The notes under the pieces were generated by a model. It was not told the DNA's origin and made no database searches. It saw only the letters and a program-made list of their open reading frames with translations. Both the position numbers and the translations under genes were made by a program. Of a stretch of 64,000 nucleotides of DNA, positions 17,540 to 24,865 are shown piece by piece; within the stretch, counting starts at the first letter, position 1, and the number at the start of each line of letters is the position of its first letter. The stretch lies in NCBI GenBank assembly GCA_900767715.1, contig CAAGAD010000005.1, positions 558,001 through 622,000 on the forward strand, written 5' to 3'. The stretch is from Clostridia bacterium (lineage in GTDB: Bacteria; Bacillota; Clostridia; Christensenellales; UBA1242).

Positions 17540-18382
17540 ATGACTTATAATGAATTTAACAATCGTATTTTTGAGTTGCAAAATTACGGGCTCGAAATAT
17601 TTACGATTGGACAATCAACATTGAATCGCTCAATATACGGCACGCACGTCGGTTCATTTAGTGGTGCGCAAATAATCATTCAAGGCGGTATGCACTCGCG
17701 CGAATACATTTCCAGTCTATTGGTGATTGAACTTGCCAAAATGTATGCCAATACACCGAGCACATCGGGCGGAATATATTTCATCTTTTGCACCAACCCA
17801 GACGGGCTTGCGCTTGTGTTGGACGGGGCTAATAGTCTGCCTTGCGCTGTCACCCAAAACTATCTAACCACGATAAACGGCGGTGCAGATTTTTCACTAT
17901 GGAAAGCCGATGCCAACGCCGTTGACCTAAACACCAATTTCAACGCCGACTGGGGCTCGGGCGCACAAAATGTGTTCTGTCCGGCAAGCGAGAACTTTAT
18001 AGGTTTTTATGCGGAGAGTGAACGCGAAGTGAGAGTTTTGACAAACTTCACAAAAAAGAATAGAATAAAGTTGTCTATTAGTTACCACTCAAAAGGCGAA
18101 GTCATATATTATGGTTTCAATGGTGAGAGCGAAGCCGACTTGGAACGTGACCGCGTTCTAGGCGAACAGTTCGCCACCGCTACCGGATACCGACTTATGC
18201 TTACGCAAAACAGCGCCGGCGGATACAAAGACTGGTGCGTTCGCGAGTTGAAAATCCCCGCCTACACTTTTGAACTGGGTCGCGAAGAATTGCCCCATCC
18301 AATCGGCGAAGAGTATTTGAACGAGATTGTTGAGCAGAACAAACAAGTGCCACAGATTGCACTAGACTATGTAAGGAGTTAG
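17540..18382 (+). CDS. M14 zinc peptidase, probable gamma-D-glutamyl-DAP type
   Basis: This 280-residue peptidase cleaves peptide bonds using one zinc ion. The ligands His52 and Glu55 (GGMHSREYIS) and His183 (SYHSKGE) and the catalytic Glu245 (TFELG) are all visible, as is NPDGL. The sequence is closest in style to bacterial M14 enzymes that cut gamma-D-Glu-diaminopimelate links in peptidoglycan. No signal peptide is seen, so it may act on recycled muropeptides in the cytoplasm. AGGAA precedes the ATG; tadA follows 4 nt downstream. Confidence 0.8.
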   Translation: MTYNEFNNRIFELQNYGLEIFTIGQSTLNRSIYGTHVGSFSGAQIIIQGGMHSREYISSLLVIELAKMYANTPSTSGGIYFIFCTNPDGLALVLDGANSLPCAVTQNYLTTINGGADFSLWKADANAVDLNTNFNADWGSGAQNVFCPASENFIGFYAESEREVRVLTNFTKKNRIKLSISYHSKGEVIYYGFNGESEADLERDRVLGEQFATATGYRLMLTQNSAGGYKDWCVRELKIPAYTFELGREELPHPIGEEYLNEIVEQNKQVPQIALDYVRS

Positions 18383-18386
18383 AGAG

Positions 18387-18848
18387 ATGTTATCTACAAA
18401 AGATAAGATGCAAGTTGCTATCAATGAGATGTACAAGGCGGACAAAAAATTGGAAGTGCCGGTAGGTGCGTGCATATTCAAAAATGACAAACTCATTGCC
18501 AAAGCACACAACAAAAAAGAAGGCAAACAAAATGCACTTTTGCACGCAGAAATCATAGCCATTAACAAGGCTTGCAAAAGGCTTAAAAGTTGGCGCTTGG
18601 ACGAGTGCGAAATGTATGTCACTCTTGAACCTTGTCCTATGTGTGCAGGTGCAATAATCTCGGCAAGATTGAACAAACTGTTTATAGGCGCACGCGATGA
18701 AAAATTTGGTGCCGTTTTGTCCAACTATCAAATATGTACCGACAACAGAATTGCCAAACCCGTGGAAACTTTTATGCTGGACGATTGTGAAAAAGAAATA
18801 AAAGATTGCCTAAAAAACTTCTTTAAAAAATTACGAAATAAAAAATAA
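18387..18848 (+). CDS. tadA: tRNA-specific adenosine deaminase TadA
   Basis: This 153-residue enzyme makes inosine at the wobble position of tRNA-Arg(ACG). The zinc site is complete: His53 and Glu55 in LLHAEIIAI, and Cys83/Cys86 in EPCPMCAGAI. Length is typical. It is translated from a GGAG site that lies at the very end of the upstream peptidase gene, so the two are an operon. Confidence 0.93.
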   Translation: MLSTKDKMQVAINEMYKADKKLEVPVGACIFKNDKLIAKAHNKKEGKQNALLHAEIIAINKACKRLKSWRLDECEMYVTLEPCPMCAGAIISARLNKLFIGARDEKFGAVLSNYQICTDNRIAKPVETFMLDDCEKEIKDCLKNFFKKLRNKK

Positions 18849-18852
18849 AAAT

Positions 18853-18910
18853 ATATGAGATTAGTAAATAATTAAAATTAATTTTATTTACTAAAATTCA
18901 TATTTTTTTT
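18853..18910 (+). terminator. Large AT-rich terminator hairpin after tadA
   Basis: Stem TATGA...AGTAAATAA / TTATTTACT...TCATA followed by eight T. It is built only of weak pairs, so its function is less certain than the GC-containing terminators. Confidence 0.5.
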
Positions 18911-18981
18911 AATTAATTAAATAATTATTAATTTATTTGTTTTATTAAATTAAATGCCGTTATATAAGCATATTTTTACAT

Positions 18982-20505
18982 TTATTTGTTTTTTATCTTG
19001 ATTATTTGCAATTTTTTAATATTTATTTCGCCAAAAATTTGCAATGATAAAAAATATGAAAATACGATAAATAATAATGCGAAAATAAATCCGTAAATAT
19101 TATGAATAAAATAATAAATGCAATAGCCCAAACTGAATGATAAAATTATAGACAGAAATTGTTTGTTAAACGCATTATTTTCTAGCGTCAAATAATCTCG
19201 CACCGCACTCACGTTCAACATAAACACCGTCACATAACAAACTAGATTACCAATCACCAATCCATAAATATTTATGTCTGGAATGAACAACAAAGTTGTC
19301 TGCACAAGGTATTTCAAGATTAGCGCAATCACTAGATTTCTAACCACAACTTTCGACCTGCCAACGCCTTGCAAAATTGCACTAAAAATTTGCACGAAAC
19401 TCATATAGAAAACACCCACGGCTGACATCGCCAAAATGCTGACAGCGAGTCGCTCGCCCGATAGTGTTGATAGATTCAAACTTCGACCATACAGCAGTGC
19501 AATAATTGGCTTGCTGAATAGTATGAGCCCAAGCGTGCAAGGCAGAATTATCATCATATTAATTTTGAGTGTTTGCGCGATGACAGGCTTGCGCATTTCA
19601 TCATCTTTTATATTTGCAATGTTAGGTAATATCGCCGACGCCAGCGCAAAAGACAATACCATAGGTAGATTGACTAACGAACTCACCGCGCCCGACTCAA
19701 TGCCATACATCGCCGTCGCGATTTCAGTGGTGAAATTACGTTTTAGAATGTTGACTACCACTAGACTATCTATCACATTAGATAATGGCATCAATATAGA
19801 ATAGATTAAAATCGGCATTATAGTTTTCATCACAGGCTCGGTCGAAGCACTGCCCGTCGTCACCGACGAATAAACTACGCCCCGCATATTTTTCTTGTAT
19901 TGCGCGAAAAGTACAATGCACGCGACAAACTCACTCGCAGTCACCCCGATAATCGCGCCCAAAACGGCATATTCCACGCCATACTTTTTTAGGCTGAATG
20001 CAAGCGCCAAACCGACACCGATCTTCACAATTTGTTCAACAATTTGGCTGATTGCTGTGGGCTTATAATTTTGCTCACCTTGAAAATATCCACGCAAAAC
20101 ACTAATTACGCCTACAAAAATTATAGCGGGAGATATCACGAGATAATTTTTATACAAATCTGCGTTGCCTTGCGCACGTGCAATGAGTGTGCAAGTTGCA
20201 CATAGCACAAGCACAAGTAACAGCGACAGAGCAACTATGCCTAACAGAAACTTTTTGATAATCTTTTTCTTATCATATATGCTAACGCTGGAATTGGCAA
20301 TCAGTTTGCTAATGGCGAGTGGCATTCCCGATGTGGATAGCACGATAAACAAGGCGTAGATTGGGAACACCATTTGATACATACCCGTACCGACCGCGCC
20401 CAAAACGCGCGTGAGCGGTATGCGGTAGAATGCACCCAATATGCGCGTTATGAGTGAACCTAATGTCAAAATACTTGCGCCATACAAAACCGACTTTTTA
20501 TTCAT
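18982..20505 (-). CDS. spoVB: SpoVB/MurJ-type lipid flippase (MATE-like)
   Basis: This 507-residue protein with about 13-14 membrane helices belongs to the MVF/polysaccharide transporter group. The N-terminus (SILTLGSLITRILGAFYRIPLTRVLGAVGTGMYQM) is typical of the SpoVB/YtgP branch, which flips lipid-linked cell wall precursors and in Bacillus SpoVB is needed for spore cortex. A housekeeping lipid II flippase (YtgP-like) role is the alternative. The last 60 residues are coded by DNA of roughly 20% GC that merges with the AT-rich spacer. Confidence 0.75.
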   Translation of the reverse strand: MNKKSVLYGASILTLGSLITRILGAFYRIPLTRVLGAVGTGMYQMVFPIYALFIVLSTSGMPLAISKLIANSSVSIYDKKKIIKKFLLGIVALSLLLVLVLCATCTLIARAQGNADLYKNYLVISPAIIFVGVISVLRGYFQGEQNYKPTAISQIVEQIVKIGVGLALAFSLKKYGVEYAVLGAIIGVTASEFVACIVLFAQYKKNMRGVVYSSVTTGSASTEPVMKTIMPILIYSILMPLSNVIDSLVVVNILKRNFTTEIATAMYGIESGAVSSLVNLPMVLSFALASAILPNIANIKDDEMRKPVIAQTLKINMMIILPCTLGLILFSKPIIALLYGRSLNLSTLSGERLAVSILAMSAVGVFYMSFVQIFSAILQGVGRSKVVVRNLVIALILKYLVQTTLLFIPDINIYGLVIGNLVCYVTVFMLNVSAVRDYLTLENNAFNKQFLSIILSFSLGYCIYYFIHNIYGFIFALLFIVFSYFLSLQIFGEINIKKLQIIKIKNK

Positions 20506-20526
20506 AGAAATAGTTTAACAAGATGA

Positions 20527-20554
20527 TTGAAAATTATTTAAATTATGCTATAAT
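20527..20554 (+). promoter_or_regulatory. dus promoter, predicted leaderless
   Basis: TTGAAA (20527-20532), 16-bp spacer, TATAAT (20549-20554). The A of the ATG at 20562 is 8 nt beyond the -10. This also argues against the in-frame ATG at 20523, which lies upstream of the promoter. Confidence 0.65.
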
Positions 20555-20561
20555 AAATCGT

Positions 20562-21491
20562 ATGGATATTAAACAATTTTTTCTAAACAAACCATTAATC
20601 TTATCTCCAATGGCAGGCGTGACAGACTTTGCCTTTCGTTCGCTTGCACGCAAATATGGCGCTGACCTAACAATTACCGAAATGGTGAGTGCGAAGGCGA
20701 TTGCAATGAACAATGAAAAGACTCTCGATTTGCTCCACATTCTGCCTAACGAAACGCCCAACTGCGTACAGTTATTCGGTCACGAGCCAAGCGCACTGAT
20801 AAAAGCCTGCACGCACCCCGAAGTGCAGAAGTTTGACATAATAGATTTCAACTGCGGTTGCCCTGCACCAAAAATCGTGAACAATGGCGACGGCTCGGCA
20901 ATGATGCGCGACATCGAGAATGCGCGTGCTTGCATTACGGCTCTTGTGCAAAACTGTGGCAAGCCGGTTAGTGTCAAGTTTAGACTAGGCATTAACGGAG
21001 TGGAAAACTACCTTGCGTTCGGCAAAATGTGTGAAGAATGTGGTGTAAGTTTTGTCACTCTTCACCCACGCACCCGTGAGCAAGGATACAGTGGTGTAGC
21101 GGACTATTCTGCCGTTAAAAAACTTAAAAATGCGCTATCGATTCCCGTAGTTTTGTCTGGCGACATCGTCGATGAAAACAGTCTTCGACGTGCCAAGCAA
21201 ACTGGCGCAGACGGATTTATGATTGGACGTGCGACAATGGGCGAACCTTTCATATTCAACCGCCTAAAAAATCTGCCAACGCCCGACCCAGTGAGCGTGG
21301 CAAAAGAACATTTGCGACTTTTACTCGAATATTACACTGATGAAAGATATATCGTGCCCTATTTCAAAAAGCATTTAATGTGGTACACACGTGGAATTCA
21401 CGGGGCTAACGCGATGAAAAAAGAAATGTGCTTGTACACATCTCTTAGTCAAATTTACTCCGCATTCGACGCACTTGAAAAGATGAAATAG
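20562..21491 (+). CDS. dusB: tRNA-dihydrouridine synthase
   Basis: This 309-residue FMN enzyme reduces uridine to dihydrouridine in tRNA D-loops. The N-terminus PLILSPMAGVTDFAFRSL is the family signature, Cys100 in DFNCGCPAPKIV is the active-site cysteine, and MIGRATMGEPFIF is in the FMN-binding barrel. Start 20562 is chosen from the promoter position and homology. It is the single Dus gene in the window; assignment to DusB rather than another subfamily is from general resemblance. Confidence 0.9.
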   Translation: MDIKQFFLNKPLILSPMAGVTDFAFRSLARKYGADLTITEMVSAKAIAMNNEKTLDLLHILPNETPNCVQLFGHEPSALIKACTHPEVQKFDIIDFNCGCPAPKIVNNGDGSAMMRDIENARACITALVQNCGKPVSVKFRLGINGVENYLAFGKMCEECGVSFVTLHPRTREQGYSGVADYSAVKKLKNALSIPVVLSGDIVDENSLRRAKQTGADGFMIGRATMGEPFIFNRLKNLPTPDPVSVAKEHLRLLLEYYTDERYIVPYFKKHLMWYTRGIHGANAMKKEMCLYTSLSQIYSAFDALEKMK

Positions 21492-21492
21492 T

Positions 21493-22020
21493 TTAATCCA
21501 CCAGCGAGAGCATTAACGCGAATGCTTTGCAAAGTTTAATATTTTCGGTTGTTAAAGTTTTATTCTCATCGGCAAGGACAATTATTGCGCCAATACTGTC
21601 GCCGTCGCGAATTATTGGAACAAATAGTTCACTATTGTAATTAGTCTTTTCGCCTTCAATCACATTCACCATAATCGCGCCTTGTGCGCGGTTTTTTAAT
21701 ACGCTGTCTTGCTTGCGCACAATATCATATGTTTCGTCGGTCAAATGCTTGTCGATGAAACGTTTTCTGTTGGACGCCAACACTTGCTCGCGGTCGGTGA
21801 TGAGAATGTCATTCTCAATTGCGCTCGCCAAAGCGGTCACCACGCGCTCGTACTCTTTGCGGTCGGGCAATTCGGTCGCCTTTTTCAAAACGATACAACC
21901 CTCGTCGTTCACATATATTTCCAACTTCGCACCCGTGTCAATGCGATAACTCTTTCTAATCTCGCGTGGTAGCACGATTCTGCCCAGTTCATCTACCCGC
22001 CTTTTCATTCCGCTATTCAT
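21493..22020 (-). CDS. spoVT: SpoVT-like AbrB/GAF transcription regulator
   Basis: This 175-residue regulator has an AbrB swapped-hairpin DNA-binding domain (MKRRVDELGRIVLPREIRKSYRI, residues 5-50) and a GAF-like C-terminal domain (about 60-175). This two-domain build is that of SpoVT, which in Bacillus adjusts forespore sigma-G genes. AGGAGA precedes the ATG. It is convergent with dus (2-nt gap) and lies 187 nt from the end of the type IV secretion operon on the same strand, across a terminator. Confidence 0.85.
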   Translation of the reverse strand: MNSGMKRRVDELGRIVLPREIRKSYRIDTGAKLEIYVNDEGCIVLKKATELPDRKEYERVVTALASAIENDILITDREQVLASNRKRFIDKHLTDETYDIVRKQDSVLKNRAQGAIMVNVIEGEKTNYNSELFVPIIRDGDSIGAIIVLADENKTLTTENIKLCKAFALMLSLVD

Positions 22021-22181
22021 AATTTCTCCTAAAAATAATGTGCGTAAAAAGTCCGCTTTTATTCGACAACAATGTTAGTAACAAAATTTAATTTGTTGCA
22101 TTTATTAAAAGGTTATTAGATTTTATTTTTAACAAAGACGAAATATGAAAAAATTTTAATTTTGAAATAAATAAAGAAACA

Positions 22182-22209
22182 AAAAAAAGTAGCATATGCT
22201 ACTTTTTTT
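22182..22209 (-). terminator. Terminator of the type IV secretion operon
   Basis: Perfect palindrome AAAAAGTAGCATATGCTACTTTTT at the stop codon of virB4. Confidence 0.85.
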
Positions 22210-24850
22210 ATTTGGCTTCACCAATCATATATCTAACTGTTGGCAGAGCGACGATGTGCACGAATGTACGAGACAATGGACCTGTGATTAGGAAGCAGAC
22301 ACCTTTGTCAGCGGTGACAATGCCGTCTTGTTCTTCCTTGGTGAGTCCACCACTCGATGCGTAAAGTTGCAACAAGTCGTTCATATCGTTAGGCGCAAGT
22401 TGGAAAATCAAACTGTACTGGCTGGCGTTGATAATCGCCGATGATTGACGAATGATGTCCGCACTGCCCAAGAAGTCTTTGATGTTTTGCGTAATAATGA
22501 TTTGCATACCTTCGTATTTACGAATACGCTTTGCCATTTCCGCCATAAATGAAAGTGCAACTGGGAATTTAGGGTCGATGAACATATGCGCTTCATCGAC
22601 GGCAACGACAACTTGACGCTTGAAGTTGTGGCTTAGGTTGTAGTCGCGGTTTTTGATAATTTCGTTGTTTAGATATTTAAATATCAACAACATTTGCGCG
22701 TTTGCAAGTGATTCGTTTCGGTTGGCAAACATTGTACGGAAGTTAAATAGAATAAAGTTTTCTGTCGTGGTAAGCGAAGTGTAACCGTTCCAAAGGTTTG
22801 CGTTACGTCCGCCTGTACTAAATTTCTGTACATAGGTCTGCAAGATTTGATAGTTGCGTTTGAAATAATCGTCCTTTTCCTTTGCGAGTTTCTTGCAGAT
22901 AAGTTCGTACAAATCGTCAAATATTGGGAAGTCGGTTTGTGTTAGTTTGGTTACATCAGTGCGCTGGTCAATGCCCTTACTCTTGTAAAGTTCAACGACG
23001 AGTGTGTTGAGCAACTCGAACGCGTCGGTGGAGATACCTTCCAACACCACGCGGAAGAATTGTTCCAAGAATTGCAAGTGGGTTGAGAAGTCGTCTGTGC
23101 CCTCTTCTTCGTCGTCATCTTCTTTCAAACTAAACATAATTTGGAATGGGTTAATCATACCCTGACTAGACGAGCCCACGTCAATGATTTTGCCGTGCAA
23201 GTTGTGTGCAAGTGGCACGTATTCTTTTTCTGGGTCGAGAAGGAATATTTTGGTTTTGTCAGCAGCAAGGTTAGCAAGCAAGGTCTTGGTGGCATAAGAT
23301 TTACCAGAACCAGATTTACCGATAATCATCATATTACTGTTGATACGTTCTTTACGTGAGAAGAAGTCGATAAATACCGGGTATTCGTTGTCGCCAATAT
23401 AGAAGCCGGTTGGGTCTTGCATCGAACTCGAAACGAATGGGAAGGCTGCCGCCAAAGTGGTGGTTGGCATTCCGCGTTCAAACGACTTGACAAGGTCGAG
23501 TCGGCTAATGCTGTTCGAAATATATGCATCGACTTGACGACCGAACATTTCCGCCACTCTAAATCCGTTTTGACGCAAGATAGATTTGATTTCTTTTCTC
23601 GCCACTTCTTTACATTGAATGTGTGTGTTTACGTTGAATAATTGTTCGTTGTTGTTTTTGAGCATTTCGAGCAAACTACGCATTGTTTCCAACTGGGTTT
23701 CCAATTCGATTTGTTTACTGCTCTTGCCCGCTTTTTCCAGTTTGGTTTCTGTTTCCATAATGGCGCGGTCAATCATTTTTTCCGCTTTGTCACGTTGCAT
23801 TGGGTGGAAGTTCATCACCACGCGCGCCTTGTCCAAAGCGAACAATGAATACGCCCAGCCGTTATCTACGGCGAGCGGGTATTGTGACACTACAAAGTTG
23901 CGATAGCCATTGCCGTCAACAATCGTGCGTGACACTTTAAATTCCACCGTCTTTGGCAAAACATATTTCATATACGCCGATGCCGGAACGGAAGCAATTT
24001 CTTTTTCATTAAAGTTTTCGGTGTAGTTAGATTTTAGGAAGGACACAAGGTCAAATTCTTTCAGCACGTGCGCCTTAACTGGCGTCTGTCCCGAACCAAT
24101 AGTGTTTTTGATGCCTTCTACCGTGCTTTCGAGAGCATCTTTATCCGCTCCGTAAACCACCATATAGAAGTGGTCTTGAAGAATTGGGTCTTGTCGGTTG
24201 GCGCGGTCAAGTGTCATCACGCGCTCTTCGAATATAAGTCCGCGTGCGTCAAGTTCTTCCTTGGTGAACTCGCCGTCCGCAAATTGCTGGTTAAGAATTG
24301 CGAATTTTTCGTCATCACGAGCCATATAACTATCGAAAACCATTGGCTTTTTGAGTTTGACAATGGTCGCCGACTGGTATTCGCTCAATCTTCGCAAACC
24401 ACTCGCAAAGGTGTTAATCATCATATTCTGCTTGTCTTCGTTCAACAGCCCAAATTCAAGTGGCATAATTTCCAACACCATTCCGCGATATTCGCCATAA
24501 TTGATGTATTTGCCCAACTCAATATTTAAGAATGGGGTCAATTCGCTCATCGGAGCGTAATGCTTCTTTTCAAGGTCGGTGGAATATCTCTTTTTGAACG
24601 CCATAAACCTAAATAGAAGCCCCAGCGAACCATATAGTCGCAATCCTTCATCGACAGGGATAAACATACTCGCCATAAGTCCAAGCCAAGATAGCAGAAC
24701 GACGATTTTTGTTCGCATGTCAAATATGTTGGCAGCAAGAATCAGTCCTGCCCCCGCAAGAGCAATAAGACCAGTGATTAGATCACTGATCGTTACGCCC
24801 TTCCAAAATTCAGTTTTGACCTTAGTCTTACCCGGAATAAATCTTTGCAT
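22208..24850 (-). CDS. VirB4-type secretion ATPase with N-terminal PrgI-like module
   Basis: This 880-residue ATPase would power assembly and transport in a type IV secretion system. Residues 1-90 contain two membrane helices in the pattern of PrgI/TcpE proteins, followed by an N-terminal VirB4 domain and a RecA-like motor: Walker A GKSGSGKS (511-518), LLDPEKEYVPLA, Walker B VVVAVDEAHMFID and a late GLTKEEQDGI segment. In most Gram-positive systems PrgI/TcpE is a separate gene, so this looks like a fusion. It follows the VirB6-like gene by 15 nt. Confidence 0.88.
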   Translation of the reverse strand: MQRFIPGKTKVKTEFWKGVTISDLITGLIALAGAGLILAANIFDMRTKIVVLLSWLGLMASMFIPVDEGLRLYGSLGLLFRFMAFKKRYSTDLEKKHYAPMSELTPFLNIELGKYINYGEYRGMVLEIMPLEFGLLNEDKQNMMINTFASGLRRLSEYQSATIVKLKKPMVFDSYMARDDEKFAILNQQFADGEFTKEELDARGLIFEERVMTLDRANRQDPILQDHFYMVVYGADKDALESTVEGIKNTIGSGQTPVKAHVLKEFDLVSFLKSNYTENFNEKEIASVPASAYMKYVLPKTVEFKVSRTIVDGNGYRNFVVSQYPLAVDNGWAYSLFALDKARVVMNFHPMQRDKAEKMIDRAIMETETKLEKAGKSSKQIELETQLETMRSLLEMLKNNNEQLFNVNTHIQCKEVARKEIKSILRQNGFRVAEMFGRQVDAYISNSISRLDLVKSFERGMPTTTLAAAFPFVSSSMQDPTGFYIGDNEYPVFIDFFSRKERINSNMMIIGKSGSGKSYATKTLLANLAADKTKIFLLDPEKEYVPLAHNLHGKIIDVGSSSQGMINPFQIMFSLKEDDDEEEGTDDFSTHLQFLEQFFRVVLEGISTDAFELLNTLVVELYKSKGIDQRTDVTKLTQTDFPIFDDLYELICKKLAKEKDDYFKRNYQILQTYVQKFSTGGRNANLWNGYTSLTTTENFILFNFRTMFANRNESLANAQMLLIFKYLNNEIIKNRDYNLSHNFKRQVVVAVDEAHMFIDPKFPVALSFMAEMAKRIRKYEGMQIIITQNIKDFLGSADIIRQSSAIINASQYSLIFQLAPNDMNDLLQLYASSGGLTKEEQDGIVTADKGVCFLITGPLSRTFVHIVALPTVRYMIGEAK

Positions 24851-24865
24851 ATTCTTCCTTTATTG

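Noticed and set aside
20523..20561. Longer dus start at 20523
   Set aside because: The first codons overlap the -35/-10 promoter and lack homology; the conserved N-terminus begins at 20562.
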